The notes beneath the pieces were generated by a model that saw nothing but the letters and a program-made list of their open reading frames with translations, made no database searches and was not told where the DNA came from. A stretch of 43,979 bases of DNA, from positions 1 through 43,979 of the forward strand of contig JAFRIG010000075.1 of assembly GCA_017432895.1 (NCBI GenBank), written 5' to 3'. This document shows positions 1 through 9,127 of the stretch, piece after piece; position 1 is the first letter of the stretch; each line of letters starts with the position of its first letter. Source of the DNA: Erysipelotrichaceae bacterium. GTDB taxonomy: Bacteria > Bacillota_I > Bacilli_A > Erysipelotrichales > Erysipelotrichaceae. Position numbers and translations under genes: made by a program.

Positions 1-82
1 AATCCGGGTATTTTCTGTCATATTCAGACAATACGGATCAGATATGACTGTTTTATTGTATATAAAAGATCTGCAGTCATAA

Positions 83-137
83 GAAAAAGGCTGCAACGCC
101 TTAAGAGTGACCAGAATCTACTCTTTCGTTACAGCCC
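83..137 (-). terminator. Rho-independent terminator of the dusB-end operon
   Basis: On the minus strand a two-part stem forms just after the dusB stop. An outer arm of 10 pairs (89-98 with 127-136, one wobble) and an inner arm (103-108 with 120-125) are followed by a T-rich tail. This closes the tilS-hpt-ftsH-hslO-dusB gene group. Confidence 0.85.
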
Positions 138-139
138 CT

Positions 140-1126
140 TTATATGAATTTACCGTTTAATTCCAGAAAGTCACGATACTCATACAGGATGTCTTTAAGT
201 TCCTCATAAGTGGCGATATGACTCATTTTCGCCTTGCAGGTCGTCGAATCATAAAGACCGGAGATATAATGCGGAGCCAACCCGCGCATCTCGCCCATAG
301 CCAGTTTTTCACCTTTTAAAGCGATCAGCTTTTCGGCATGTTCAAGGCACATATCGAAACGATCTTGCAGACTCACGGAAGTCTTTTCCTCACCTTTGAG
401 ATACTCGTCGATCTCCTTGATCAGAAAAGGATTGCCGACCAGGCCTCTTCCGATCATCACCCCATCGCAATTCGTTTCATTTTTCATTTGAATGAAATCA
501 GCCAAGGTTTTGACATCACCATTGCCGATGACGGGAATGGAAAGATTTTCCTTTAAGATCCTGATATGGCTCCAGTCGGAATGGCCTTCATACATCTGCG
601 ACCTGGTCCTGGCATGCAAAGCGATACAGGATACGCCAGCCTTCTCCAGCTTTCTGGCCAGAGAAAGATAATTCATGTTTTTAAGTTCCCAGCCTAAACG
701 CATCTTGACCGTAACCGGCTTATCGACGGCTTCCACGATCTTTTCGATTATCGAAACGGTCCTGTCCTCATCCTTCATCATCGCAGAACCTGCTCCGGTC
801 TTGACGACCTTGTTGACGGGGCAGCCCATATTGATGTCGATGAAATCGCAGTTGGTCTGCTTATCCAGCACTTTGGCCGCATAGACCATTGAAGAGATGT
901 CGCTGCCGAAGATCTGCAAAGAGACCGGATGAAAACCATCCGCCACTTTCAGCATCTCCAGCGTCTTCTTGTTCTCGTAGTAGATCGCCTTATCCGAGAC
1001 CATCTCCGTATACACCAGACCCGCGCCGAATTCAAAACACAGTTGTCTGAAAGCGTCGTTGGTGATCCCGGCCATCGGTGCGACGATCACGGGGCTTTCG
1101 ATCTTTTTATCCCTGATCAGAAACAT
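140..1126 (-). CDS. dusB: tRNA-dihydrouridine synthase DusB
   Basis: This flavoenzyme reduces uridines in the D-loop of tRNA to dihydrouridine using FMN and NADPH. The 328-residue product starts with the typical SPVIVAPMAGITN segment of the TIM barrel. It carries the catalytic-cysteine motif NMGCPVNKVVKTGAGSAMM near residue 100 and the flavin-binding GNGDV and IGRGLVGNP segments. Length is normal for the family. The start overlaps the end of hslO by 20 nt and has no visible Shine-Dalgarno sequence, so translation is probably coupled. It is the last gene before a strong terminator. Bacillus subtilis also has a dus gene downstream of the ftsH-hslO region, which supports the assignment. Which exact uridine it modifies cannot be told from sequence. 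Confidence 0.95.
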   Translation of the reverse strand: MFLIRDKKIESPVIVAPMAGITNDAFRQLCFEFGAGLVYTEMVSDKAIYYENKKTLEMLKVADGFHPVSLQIFGSDISSMVYAAKVLDKQTNCDFIDINMGCPVNKVVKTGAGSAMMKDEDRTVSIIEKIVEAVDKPVTVKMRLGWELKNMNYLSLARKLEKAGVSCIALHARTRSQMYEGHSDWSHIRILKENLSIPVIGNGDVKTLADFIQMKNETNCDGVMIGRGLVGNPFLIKEIDEYLKGEEKTSVSLQDRFDMCLEHAEKLIALKGEKLAMGEMRGLAPHYISGLYDSTTCKAKMSHIATYEELKDILYEYRDFLELNGKFI

Positions 1127-1982
1127 AAGTCAGTAAGTTCTGTAAATCCTCGGTATCAAAGCGATACACCTTATCGCAGAATTCGCACTTTATCTCCAGG
1201 TCATCGTCCTTTGCCATCTCGGCAAGATCTTCTTTAGGTAAAGTCAGAAGTTTGGCCAGGAATCTTTGTTTGGAACAGTCGCAATGATATTCCACCCTTC
1301 TTTCTTCCAGGATCTGGCTGTCCGGGAAGAGTTCATAGAGGTAGCGGTGAATATCGGGATCCTTTTCCAAAACCGAAGAAATAGGTTCCAGTTTCAAACC
1401 TTCCAGATAAGTTATATCTTCTTCGACATGATCGGGCAAAAGCTCGATGATCATCGCTCCCGCGGAAACGACCTTTAGATCGGTACCGACCAGAACGCCG
1501 ACCGAAACGATGGTCGGAACCTGTTCGGAGATCGAAAAATAGAAAGCGAAATCATCGCCGATCTCCCCGCTTTGCAGATCAACTTGCGAAGTATAGTTCT
1601 GTTTGAGTTTGAGATTCTTGGTGACCTTGAGATAGCCGTTTGTGCCAACACATGGCCCTACGGCCAGCTTGTGGGTATTCTCATAAGTCTGATAGATGTG
1701 CGGATCACCACAGAAACCTTTGACATGCCCTGAAGAATCGCTGACACAGAGTATCGTGCCGATCGGACCGCCGCCGTTGATAGTCACGGTGACGACTTCA
1801 TTGTCATCCTTCTGCATCAGGCCCATCAGAGCACTGACAGCCAAAGTACGGCCTAAAGCCGCACAGGAAGTCGGCCACAGGTCGTGAAGCCGACGGGCTT
1901 CTTCGACCATCTCTTTGGCATTGAACAGATAGATGCGGGCATGTTCATTCAGCGCTGTTGCGATCAATACGTTGTTATTCAT
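1107..1982 (-). CDS. hslO: Redox-regulated chaperone Hsp33
   Basis: Hsp33 is a cytosolic holdase activated when oxidation releases zinc from four cysteines. The C-terminal zinc motif is complete: a CxC pair (YHCDC) and a CxxC pair (CEFC) about 30 residues later. The N-terminal domain begins VLIATALNEHARIY, close to the family consensus. I place the start at the ATG at 1982 (291 residues), not the upstream TTG at 1997, because family members begin with a few residues before the VLIA segment. No Shine-Dalgarno sequence precedes this ATG. Instead a TATAAT lies exactly 6 nt upstream, which predicts a leaderless transcript starting on the ATG. A terminator for ftsH sits immediately upstream, consistent with a separate transcription start here. 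Confidence 0.95.
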   Translation of the reverse strand: MNNNVLIATALNEHARIYLFNAKEMVEEARRLHDLWPTSCAALGRTLAVSALMGLMQKDDNEVVTVTINGGGPIGTILCVSDSSGHVKGFCGDPHIYQTYENTHKLAVGPCVGTNGYLKVTKNLKLKQNYTSQVDLQSGEIGDDFAFYFSISEQVPTIVSVGVLVGTDLKVVSAGAMIIELLPDHVEEDITYLEGLKLEPISSVLEKDPDIHRYLYELFPDSQILEERRVEYHCDCSKQRFLAKLLTLPKEDLAEMAKDDDLEIKCEFCDKVYRFDTEDLQNLLTYVSDQG

Positions 1983-1988
1983 GTTTAA

Positions 1989-1994
1989 ATTATA
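1989..1994 (-). promoter_or_regulatory. -10 element of hslO, leaderless geometry
   Basis: TATAAT is followed by six bases (TTAAAC) and then the hslO ATG. A weak -35 (CTGAAA, 18 nt spacer, 2013-2018) lies inside the ftsH terminator loop. No ribosome binding site is present. Expected transcription start is the A of the start codon. Confidence 0.6.
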
Positions 1995-1995
1995 C

Positions 1996-2022
1996 AAAAG
2001 AAAACGACTATTTTTCAGTCGT
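1996..2022 (-). terminator. Terminator overlapping the end of ftsH
   Basis: ACGACT (minus strand of 2017-2022) pairs with AGTCGT (2004-2009) across a 7-nt loop, then runs into TTTCTTTT. The hairpin starts within the last ftsH codons and stop, so it can form once ribosomes leave. Confidence 0.7.
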
Positions 2023-4080
2023 CTTCTTCTTGGTTTTCTTGTTTGCTGAAGTCTTGGTTTCAGCTTTCTTGGCTGTTGCTTTCTTGTCTGATTTGGCTGT
2101 CTCGGCTTTCTTGGCCGGCGCAGCTTTCTTAGCCGTCTTTGCCGGTTCAGCTTTCTTAGCCGCTTTGACCGGATCGGCTTTCTTGCTGACGACCTTTTTG
2201 ACTATCGTCTTTTTGGCCGGCAGCTTTTCACTTTCTTCCTTGACTTCCTCTTTTTTTAACAGTTCTTCGATCTCTTCTGCCGTCAGCGTCTCCTTTTCCA
2301 TCAGCGTCTCGGCGATCTTGATCAGATCTTCGCGATTCTTGTTGATGATATCCTTGGCATTCTGGTGGCAGGATTCGATGATCTTTCTGACTTCCGTATC
2401 GATCTCATAAGCGACCTGCGAGGAAGCGTTGGACGGTGAGTTATAATCACGGCCTAAGAAGACTGAATCATTACCGGAGTTGTACTGGATCGGGCCCAGA
2501 TCGGACATGCCGTAAGTCGTGACCATATCTTTAGCGATCCTGGTCGCCTGCTGGATGTCGCTGGAAGCACCGGTGGTGATGTCGGAGAAGAAGATCTCTT
2601 CCGCCGCTCTACCACCCATATAGCTGGTGATCGTATCCAGCAGTTCCTTGCGGGAATTGAGGATCTTTTCCTTACGCGGCGTGATCAGGTTGTAGCCACC
2701 CGCATTGCCACGCGGGATGATCGTGACCTTCTGCACGACGGCACCGTCGGGCAAAGACAGACCGACGATCGCATGGCCGGCCTCGTGATAGGCCACCAGT
2801 TTCTTGGTGTAGTCGTCATAAGTACGTGATTTCTTGGCCGGACCCATCATGACGCGGTCGATCGCCTCGTCGATCTGCTGGGTCTGTATCATTTCTTTAT
2901 TCTCACGGACAGCCAGAATAGCCGCCTCGTTCAAAACATTTTCCAGATCGGCACCGGAGAAGCCCGGCGTACGTTTGGCCAGGTTGTTGAGATTGACTTC
3001 ATCCGCGATCTTCTTGTTGCGGGCATGGACCTTGAGAATGGCTTCACGTCCCTTGAGATCGGGAAGTGAAACGGTGATCTGGCGGTCAAATCGGCCAGGT
3101 CTGAGCAATGCGGAGTCCAGAACATCGGGTCTGTTGGTCGCGGCAATGACGATGATGCCGGCATTGTCCTGCATACCATCGAGTTCAACTAACAGCTGGT
3201 TTAAAGTCTGTTCTCTTTCGTCGTGTCCGCCACCGAGACCTGCCCCACGCTGTCTGCCGACGGCATCGATCTCATCGATGAAGATCATGCAGGGAGCGGT
3301 CTTTTTCGCCTTGGCGAACATGTCTCTGACACGGCTGGCACCGACACCGACGAACATTTCGACGAAGTCGGAACCGGATATCGAATAGAAAGGCACATTG
3401 GCCTCACCGGCCACCGCCTTGGCTAAAAGAGTCTTGCCGGTACCAGGAGCACCGACCATGATGATACCTTTGGGGATCCTGGCACCCATCTTGGCGAACT
3501 TCTTGGGATTCTTGAGATATTCGATGATCTCTTCCATTTCTTCCTTCTCTTCATCGCAGCCGGCAACATCGGCGAAGCGGACTTTGATGTCATCTTCCAG
3601 TCTGGCTCTTGACTTGGAGAAGTCGAAGGCCTGTTTGTTGGAATTCATCGCCCCCATCCGGTTCATGATGAAGATACCCGCGATGACAAACAGGATCAAG
3701 GGCACGATCGAAGATACCAGTTCCAGCAGATAATTGGAAGCATTGGCATCGACGAAAGTGACGTTTTCGATAGACTTCAATTCATCGACCAGTTCATCGG
3801 CCGCTTTCTCCGTATTGGGGATGATGGCCGTAAACTGATTCTTGGAATTGTTTTCTTCGAAAACACCGGTAACCGTCATCGTATTGTAGTCGATCGAGAC
3901 TTTAGCCGTAGTGATCTTGCCGCTGGCAAGCAGTTCATTGAATTCCCTATAGTTCAGATTATTGCTGGTGGTCCTGCCCGGATTGGAGAAGGCCATCATC
4001 AGTAAAAACAGGGAAACGAAGATATATGGTATAAAGTTTACCAGGGGCCTTTTATTGTTATTGTTGTCGTTGTTATTCAT
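2008..4080 (-). CDS. ftsH: ATP-dependent membrane zinc protease FtsH with basic C-terminal tail
   Basis: FtsH is a hexameric inner-membrane AAA+ protease that degrades membrane and regulatory proteins. The 690-residue product has transmembrane segments near residues 13-31 and 118-138, Walker A GAPGTGKT near 209, Walker [11 protein letters not shown], the SRH arginine region RPGRFDRQ, and the zinc motif HEAGH near 430. The last 70 or so residues (from about 618) are unusual: a lysine/alanine/proline-rich tail with imperfect [23 protein letters not shown] repeats, similar in composition to histone H1-like tails and absent from typical FtsH. The start ATG is preceded by TGC-TATAAA and six bases, again resembling a leaderless start, although readthrough from hpt (3 nt upstream) is equally likely; a GAGGAG lies 15 nt upstream, too far for an ideal site. 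Confidence 0.97.
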   Translation of the reverse strand: MNNNDNNNNKRPLVNFIPYIFVSLFLLMMAFSNPGRTTSNNLNYREFNELLASGKITTAKVSIDYNTMTVTGVFEENNSKNQFTAIIPNTEKAADELVDELKSIENVTFVDANASNYLLELVSSIVPLILFVIAGIFIMNRMGAMNSNKQAFDFSKSRARLEDDIKVRFADVAGCDEEKEEMEEIIEYLKNPKKFAKMGARIPKGIIMVGAPGTGKTLLAKAVAGEANVPFYSISGSDFVEMFVGVGASRVRDMFAKAKKTAPCMIFIDEIDAVGRQRGAGLGGGHDEREQTLNQLLVELDGMQDNAGIIVIAATNRPDVLDSALLRPGRFDRQITVSLPDLKGREAILKVHARNKKIADEVNLNNLAKRTPGFSGADLENVLNEAAILAVRENKEMIQTQQIDEAIDRVMMGPAKKSRTYDDYTKKLVAYHEAGHAIVGLSLPDGAVVQKVTIIPRGNAGGYNLITPRKEKILNSRKELLDTITSYMGGRAAEEIFFSDITTGASSDIQQATRIAKDMVTTYGMSDLGPIQYNSGNDSVFLGRDYNSPSNASSQVAYEIDTEVRKIIESCHQNAKDIINKNREDLIKIAETLMEKETLTAEEIEELLKKEEVKEESEKLPAKKTIVKKVVSKKADPVKAAKKAEPAKTAKKAAPAKKAETAKSDKKATAKKAETKTSANKKTKKKTTEK

Positions 4081-4083
4081 TTA

Positions 4084-4620
4084 TTATTTATAGCACTCCT
4101 CTTTCAATACGCCGACATAAGGCAGATTGCGATATTTCTGATCGAAATCCAGACCGAAGCCGATCACGAATTCATTGGGGATCGTGAAGCCGACATATTC
4201 CGCTTCGATATCCACGATCCGGCGATCGGGTTTGTCAAGCAGGGAGACGACTTTCACCGATGCGGCACCTTTGGAATACAGCAGTTCCTTGACTTTTTCC
4301 AAAGTCTTGCCGGTATCGACGATATCCTCGACGATCAGCACATGCATACCCTTGATCGAACGGTCAAGGTCCTTGACGATCTTGACATCACCCATCGATT
4401 CGACACCGGAATAGCTGGAGACAGCCATAAATTCGATCTCACAGTCGATATCGATGTGTTTGATCAGTTCAGCCATGAAAGGCACCGAGCCCTTCAGAAG
4501 GCCGATAATGACCGGATATGTATCCGCATAATCTTTAGAGATCTGCTTACCCAGTTGGGTGCATCTTTCAATGATCTCTTCTTCGGTAATCAGTACTTTC
4601 TCAACGTTATCTGCCAGCAT
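4084..4620 (-). CDS. hpt: Hypoxanthine (guanine) phosphoribosyltransferase
   Basis: This cytosolic salvage enzyme converts hypoxanthine or guanine plus PRPP to IMP or GMP. The PRPP-binding motif VLIVEDIVDTGKTL and the LLDKPDRR and FVIGFGLDFDQKYRNLP segments are diagnostic. The start is decided by the ribosome binding site: GGAGG lies 8 nt before the ATG at 4620, giving 178 residues beginning MLADNVEKVLI, which aligns with the usual family start. The reading frame extends further upstream to an ATG at 4644 that overlaps the tilS stop as ATGA, but it has no ribosome binding site and would add eight atypical residues. The order tilS-hpt-ftsH is as in Bacillus subtilis. Confidence 0.95.
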   Translation of the reverse strand: MLADNVEKVLITEEEIIERCTQLGKQISKDYADTYPVIIGLLKGSVPFMAELIKHIDIDCEIEFMAVSSYSGVESMGDVKIVKDLDRSIKGMHVLIVEDIVDTGKTLEKVKELLYSKGAASVKVVSLLDKPDRRIVDIEAEYVGFTIPNEFVIGFGLDFDQKYRNLPYVGVLKEECYK

Positions 4621-4640
4621 CGCAAAGTCCTCCGTACAAT

Positions 4641-5843
4641 TCATAATTTTATCATAAAGATATTTGGTTTTTCGCAATAATGATTTATGTCACAACCCAG
4701 AGACGGCACAAAGATGAGCTTTCCCTGCCTGTTGAACACCAAAGGCCAGGAAAGCCGATCTTTCATTTTGAATTTGCGGTCGATAAAAAAGCGGTTGATC
4801 TTCTTGTGACCGAAACCCATGGCGATACTATCCCCTTTCCTGTAAGTCCTGATGGTGATGGGTAAATCTTCGTTTTTAATGAAGATGCTTTCGATCTTTT
4901 CTCCTTGGTCGCTGAAGCGAAAATGTTCACATTCAAAATCCTTTAACTCACGCAGAGTTTTGAACTTATATTCATAATCAATCGGCTTAACAAAGACACT
5001 GATGCGGCCGTATTCTTTAGCGATGCAGACATCGTCTCCCGTAAACAGACAGCTGTCGGCCTGAGATAACTGCTTCAACATATCTTGAAAATAAAGATCG
5101 GAGCGATGTGAGAAGTGGCGATGGAACCAGACCTTGAGATAAGGGATCTTCACAAACTGTTTGATAGTATAGCTTTTCTTATTGAGATGGCTTAAAGCCT
5201 TTTGATATCTTTCTTCCTGCCTCAGATTAAGGACATCGATCTGCTTAAGCAGTTCGTCTTTTTGTTCAGCAGACATCTTTTCGACTTTATGATGACGGAT
5301 CAGATTGCGCCTATAATCATCGGAAAGATTGCTTTCATCGATGCCAAAAACAACTTCGTGCAAAAGACAATATTTTTCTAACTGCTTCTTATCATATTTC
5401 AATAACGGGCGACAAACACTGACCCCGGCAATGACACTTCTTTCTTTCAGTCCGAAATAGGAAACACCCAGTTTCCTTTCCTTTTGCATCAGATAAGTCT
5501 CGATCAGATCATCTTTATGATGGGCCACCAGGACCTCATCGAGTTTATTTTTCTTGCAGACCCGGCTAAAAAAAGCGTAACGTGCTTGCCTGGCAGCTGC
5601 CTGAAAATTTCCCTCATACTCATCTTCCTTAAAATCAAAAAGATGGAAGACGATCTTTCTTTCGCGGCAATAGTTTCTGACGATCTTTTCATCGCGATCC
5701 GCGCTTTCTCTTTTGTGATAGTTGACGTGCGCCACTTCCAGATAGGCACCAGTTTTATAAACCATATCTAAAAGGGCCATGGAATCCGGCCCTCCTGAAA
5801 CTGCGATCAAATATCTTTTGTTTTCGTCAATAAAATCTGCCAT
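4641..5843 (-). CDS. tilS: tRNA(Ile)-lysidine synthase TilS
   Basis: TilS attaches lysine to C34 of the CAU-anticodon isoleucine tRNA, changing its decoding to AUA; it is essential in nearly all bacteria. The ATP pyrophosphatase P-loop SGGPDSMALLD lies at residues 16-26, followed by AHVNYHKRESADRDE (the HVNH-type motif) and VLVAHHKDDLIETYLM. The C-terminal half matches the TilS substrate-binding region, with IRTYRKGDSIAMGFGHKKI. Length is 400 residues. The ATG overlaps the ychF stop by one base (TGATG), so translation is coupled. Confidence 0.95.
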   Translation of the reverse strand: MADFIDENKRYLIAVSGGPDSMALLDMVYKTGAYLEVAHVNYHKRESADRDEKIVRNYCRERKIVFHLFDFKEDEYEGNFQAAARQARYAFFSRVCKKNKLDEVLVAHHKDDLIETYLMQKERKLGVSYFGLKERSVIAGVSVCRPLLKYDKKQLEKYCLLHEVVFGIDESNLSDDYRRNLIRHHKVEKMSAEQKDELLKQIDVLNLRQEERYQKALSHLNKKSYTIKQFVKIPYLKVWFHRHFSHRSDLYFQDMLKQLSQADSCLFTGDDVCIAKEYGRISVFVKPIDYEYKFKTLRELKDFECEHFRFSDQGEKIESIFIKNEDLPITIRTYRKGDSIAMGFGHKKINRFFIDRKFKMKDRLSWPLVFNRQGKLIFVPSLGCDINHYCEKPNIFMIKL

Positions 5844-6946
5844 CAGTTATTGAAACGGAAGAACATGATATCGCCATCCTTAGGCTGATAGTCTCTGCCT
5901 TCCAGTCTTATCTTACCGGCTTCCTTGAGCTTGGCTTCCGTCTTGTATTCCATGATGTCTTCATAGGTATAGACTTCCGCTTTGATGAAGCCCTTCTCGA
6001 AATCGGTATGGATGATGCCGGCACATTGGGGAGCAGTGTAACCGCTCTTGAAAGTCCAGCCACGGCACTCGTCTTTTCCCACCGTGAAGAAAGTCTCAAG
6101 ACCTAAGGTCTTATAAGCCTTGACGATCAGCTCATCCAGGCCGCTTCTTTCGATCTCCAGTTCTTTCATGAACTCTGCCTTGTCTTCCTTGGAAAGATCG
6201 GAGAGCTCTTCCTCGATCCTGGCTGAAATCGCGACCGCTTCGGATCCTTCCTTGGCGGCGTATTCTTTGACGGCCGTGAAAAACGGCACGCTGTCAGGAT
6301 CGTTGATGTCTTCTTCCTTGATGTTGCAGACATAGATGACCGGTTTGCCGGTGAGGAAATTGAACTGTTTCAGATATTCCTTTTCATCCTTATTGAAAGA
6401 AAGCGAACGGACGTTTTGCGAACGATCGAGGGCATCCTTGATCTTCTTTAAAAGATTGTATTCGAAAAGTGCATCCTTATCCTTGGTATTCAAAGCCTTC
6501 TTTTCAACCTTGGCGATCCTGTTTTCGCAGGTAGCGATGTCCGCCATCTGCAGTTCGTAGTTGATGATCTCGATGTCATCGATCGGATCGATGCGGTCGT
6601 AGACGTGGGTGATGCTGCTGTCTTCAAAACATCTGACGACATGGCAGATCGCATCCACTTCTCTGATATTGGCCAGGAACTTGTTGCCCAGGCCTTCGCC
6701 AGTCGAAGCGCCTTTGACCAGACCGGCGATATCCGTAAATTCGAAAGTCGTAAAAATGGTCCTTTCCGGTTTAAAAAGATCGCTCAGATTTATCAGCCGC
6801 TCGTCTTTGACTTCGACGACACCCACATTGGGTTCGATCGTCGCAAAAGGATAGTTGGCGGCTTCCACGCGGGAATTGGTAATGGCATTGAATAGCGTCG
6901 ATTTACCCACATTAGGCAAGCCGACGATACCGGCAGTTAAACTCAT
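5843..6946 (-). CDS. ychF: Ribosome-associated ATPase/GTPase YchF (EngD)
   Basis: YchF is a conserved Obg-like P-loop protein that binds ribosomes and prefers ATP over GTP; it is linked to stress responses and translation control. Walker [16 protein letters not shown] lies at residues 9-23, switch region [14 protein letters not shown] follows, then [17 protein letters not shown]. The C-terminal TGS-like domain has [14 protein letters not shown] and [13 protein letters not shown]. The length of 367 residues is exactly typical. The start has GAGGT 6 nt upstream. A divergent promoter pair separates it from the GNAT gene. In Bacillus subtilis ychF (yyaF) precedes rpsF; here it leads into tilS instead. 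Confidence 0.96.
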   Translation of the reverse strand: MSLTAGIVGLPNVGKSTLFNAITNSRVEAANYPFATIEPNVGVVEVKDERLINLSDLFKPERTIFTTFEFTDIAGLVKGASTGEGLGNKFLANIREVDAICHVVRCFEDSSITHVYDRIDPIDDIEIINYELQMADIATCENRIAKVEKKALNTKDKDALFEYNLLKKIKDALDRSQNVRSLSFNKDEKEYLKQFNFLTGKPVIYVCNIKEEDINDPDSVPFFTAVKEYAAKEGSEAVAISARIEEELSDLSKEDKAEFMKELEIERSGLDELIVKAYKTLGLETFFTVGKDECRGWTFKSGYTAPQCAGIIHTDFEKGFIKAEVYTYEDIMEYKTEAKLKEAGKIRLEGRDYQPKDGDIMFFRFNN

Positions 6947-6967
6947 ATTTATTTACCTCATCATTAG

Positions 6968-7011
6968 TTTAGCACTAAAGGATGCTAAAATGTAGGTATG
7001 CAACTTGTCAA
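6968..7011. promoter_or_regulatory. Overlapping divergent promoters of ychF and the GNAT gene
   Basis: For ychF (minus) TTGACA at 7006-7011 and TAGCAT at 6982-6987 are 18 nt apart; the -35 lies within the GNAT coding region. For the GNAT gene (plus) an extended -10, TGCTAAAAT, ends at 6991, six bases before the ATG at 6998. The two -10 elements overlap. A 7-bp dyad (TTTAGCA at 6968-6974, TGCTAAA at 6983-6989) spans them. Confidence 0.5.
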
Positions 7012-7492
7012 AGTCGACAGCGCACTGATCGAAGATACATCCCGCTTTGCCAGCGAAGTATTCATCGATTACTACAACTCTCTCATCGGTCATGAGCAGG
7101 CCGTCTATATGGCTGATCTTTTTCTATCACCGGAAGCTATTGAAAAGCTCATTGGTGACGGAGCGATCTTTAAGCTGGTCATGAACAATGATGAAATCTG
7201 CGGCTTTTGTGAATACAAGCCGGAAGAAGACGGCCGTCTTTTCCTGTCAAAACTCTATGCCCATAAAGCATACAGACACCAGGGTCTAGGCCGTCTGATG
7301 TTTGAAGATGTGCTTGCCTATGCCAGGGAGAACGGCTATAAAAAGATCTATCTTACCGTCAACAAAGGCAACATCCCTTCCTATGAGATCTACCTGCATC
7401 TGGGCTTTAAAGTAATCGATAGTGTCGTAAACGATATCGGACACGGTTACGTCATGGACGACTATATCATGGAATATCAGATCGATGAATAA
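6998..7492 (+). CDS. GNAT-family N-acetyltransferase
   Basis: A 164-residue single-domain acetyltransferase of the GNAT fold, which transfers an acetyl group from acetyl-CoA to an amine. The acetyl-CoA binding motif appears as LYAHKAYRHQGLGRLMFEDVL around residues 85-110 (R/Q-x-x-G-x-G/A pattern), followed by IYLTVNKGNIPSYEIYLHLGFKV, the usual beta-bulge and motif B. The substrate cannot be predicted. There is no ribosome binding site at normal distance; an extended -10 lies six bases before the ATG, so the mRNA may be leaderless. The gene overlaps the next one by 8 nt and is co-transcribed with it. Confidence 0.85.
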   Translation: MQLVKVDSALIEDTSRFASEVFIDYYNSLIGHEQAVYMADLFLSPEAIEKLIGDGAIFKLVMNNDEICGFCEYKPEEDGRLFLSKLYAHKAYRHQGLGRLMFEDVLAYARENGYKKIYLTVNKGNIPSYEIYLHLGFKVIDSVVNDIGHGYVMDDYIMEYQIDE

Positions 7493-8171
7493 AGACTCTT
7501 CGCCGACGATCAAAGCGGTGATCATCATGATCGTGATCGCTTTCACCATCTTTTCCATCTATACCGGCAGTCATCTGCTGGTTTTTATCGATGATCCTTC
7601 CGACTTTCGGATCTGGATGCAGTCTTTTGGCGTCTTTGCGCCTTTGGTCTACATCCTTGTTACTGTCATTCAGATCCTGATCCCTTTAATTCCGGGAGAA
7701 CCGATGGAGATCCTGGCCGGCTATGCCTTTGGCTCTTTGAAAGGTACTTTCCTTTGTCTTCTGGCCGAATCCATCGGCAGCATCATCGTCCTTTTGACCG
7801 ACAAGAAATACGGACGCAAGATCGTCGAGATCTTCTTTAAAAAGGAAAAGATCGATTCCTTATCCTTCTTACGTTCTTCAAAGAACCGCATCATCAGCTT
7901 CGCTCTGATCTTCACAGCACCGGGGACGCCCAAGGATCTGCTATGTTACTTCGCCGGTCTGACCGACATCGATAAAAGAGTCCTGATCCCCTTGATCACT
8001 TTGGGACGCTTCCCCAGCATCATCACCTCGACAATGGCCGGATCCATGCTTGGCGAAAAAAGCTACCTCCAGGCTCTGATCTATATCCTGGCCGCGGCGA
8101 TATTGTCTTTGACGGGTGTCTTCATCTATCGCAAGATCCAGCAGGATGCCGATAAAGAAAAAGGACTGTAA
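7485..8171 (+). CDS. VTT-domain (TVP38/TMEM64, DedA-superfamily) membrane protein
   Basis: A 228-residue polytopic membrane protein. After a short cytosolic N-terminus there is a membrane segment near residues 10-33, then the two diagnostic re-entrant motifs of the VTT/SNARE-associated fold: LIPGEPMEILAGYAFG near 65-80 and FTAPGTPKDLLCYFAGLT near 143-160, and a last membrane helix near 197-216. Members of this superfamily are implicated in lipid or undecaprenyl-phosphate transport, but the activity of the TVP38 branch is mostly unknown, so no substrate is assigned. The start codon lies inside the GNAT gene (8-nt overlap). A strong hairpin follows the stop. Confidence 0.85.
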   Translation: MNKDSSPTIKAVIIMIVIAFTIFSIYTGSHLLVFIDDPSDFRIWMQSFGVFAPLVYILVTVIQILIPLIPGEPMEILAGYAFGSLKGTFLCLLAESIGSIIVLLTDKKYGRKIVEIFFKKEKIDSLSFLRSSKNRIISFALIFTAPGTPKDLLCYFAGLTDIDKRVLIPLITLGRFPSIITSTMAGSMLGEKSYLQALIYILAAAILSLTGVFIYRKIQQDADKEKGL

Positions 8172-8200
8172 CAGAAAAGACCCTTGCGGGTCTTTTCTGT
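8171..8200. terminator. Bidirectional terminator between convergent operons
   Basis: A perfect 13-bp stem (8171-8183 with 8188-8200) with a 4-nt TTGC loop starts in the stop codon of the VTT gene. It can serve both that gene and the tdk-prfA-prmC operon arriving from the right. The arms include the A- and T-rich ends needed in both directions. The remaining 80 nt up to prmC hold nothing recognisable. Confidence 0.85.
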
Positions 8201-8281
8201 CTACTTATTATTGGAAGATTGTTTAATGAAAAAATTATTACACTATCTTTATAACATGCGTGTGTGAAAAGATTGTGAAAA

Positions 8282-9127
8282 CTATGTCATGATAAGCATC
8301 ATCCGGTCCTTGCCGTTGATGTCTTTGTATACTTCGACCTGCCCTTTCGGGAAGTAAGTCAAGGCCAGTTTTCTTAGATCATCTTTTAAATCATAGCCCA
8401 TCTCAAAGAAGATCAGACCCTTTTCATTGAGGATCTTTGCTGCGTCCTTAAGGATCTGCCGATAGAAGTATAAACCATCCTGTCCGCCAAACAGCGCCAC
8501 ATGGGGCTCATAGTCATAGACCGAAGCTTCGATCTTTTCGATCGTTTTGATATAAGGCGGATTGGAAACCAGAATATCGACTTTGATATCTCTTTCGATA
8601 TACGACTCCAGCATCGAACCTTCAAAGAACGTCACCTGACAATCGTTGTTTACCCTGTTTTCTTCCGCTACCTTTAAAGCTTCAGGCGAAATATCGGAAG
8701 CATAGACTTCCAAAGCACTTTCTTCTTTAGCCAAAGCGATCGCGATCGCTCCTGAACCGGTCCCGACATCGCAAACCCTGATCTTTTGGCCTTTGTAATA
8801 TTCGTCGTACTTGCTTAGGATCAGACCCACCAGTTCTTCGGTCTCAGGCCTTGGTATCAGTACGGCATCATTGACGATAAAACGGTAGCCGTAGAAATAG
8901 GAATAACCCAGCACGTAGTTCATCGGCTCGTTGGCTAACAGTCTGTCGATGCCTTTCATGAAAGCATCATAGACTCTATTGTCGACTTGCTTATCGATGT
9001 CCAGATAGAGATTGACTTCATTGTCGTTACACAGCTCAAAAAGAAAAGCCTTCACCGTTTCCGGTGGAAGACCTTTTTCTTTGAATATCTGGCGATATTG
9101 ATGTATCAGCTGATTATACGTGTTCAT
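8282..9127 (-). CDS. prmC: Release-factor glutamine methyltransferase PrmC
   Basis: PrmC methylates the glutamine of the GGQ motif in release factors using S-adenosylmethionine. The 281-residue protein has the N-terminal helical domain, an SAM-binding VCDVGTGSGAIAIALA near 120, and the catalytic NPPY motif (VSNPPYIK) near 185. It lies immediately downstream of its substrate prfA, overlapping it by 14 nt, the standard arrangement. No strong Shine-Dalgarno sequence is visible, consistent with coupling to prfA translation. Confidence 0.96.
   Translation of the reverse strand: MNTYNQLIHQYRQIFKEKGLPPETVKAFLFELCNDNEVNLYLDIDKQVDNRVYDAFMKGIDRLLANEPMNYVLGYSYFYGYRFIVNDAVLIPRPETEELVGLILSKYDEYYKGQKIRVCDVGTGSGAIAIALAKEESALEVYASDISPEALKVAEENRVNNDCQVTFFEGSMLESYIERDIKVDILVSNPPYIKTIEKIEASVYDYEPHVALFGGQDGLYFYRQILKDAAKILNEKGLIFFEMGYDLKDDLRKLALTYFPKGQVEVYKDINGKDRMMLIMT

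Noticed and set aside
44..80. Inverted repeat ATGACTG...CAGTCAT at the left edge
   Set aside because: A 7-bp arm with a 23-nt AT-rich interior next to the window edge; too weak and without gene context to interpret.
2030..2230. Tandem repeat or CRISPR-like array
   Set aside because: The short imperfect repeats are explained by Lys/Ala/Pro codons in the FtsH tail; there are no spacers.
2834..3388. Plus-strand frame of 184 residues inside ftsH
   Set aside because: It lies wholly antisense to the conserved AAA+ and protease regions of FtsH; no initiation signal.
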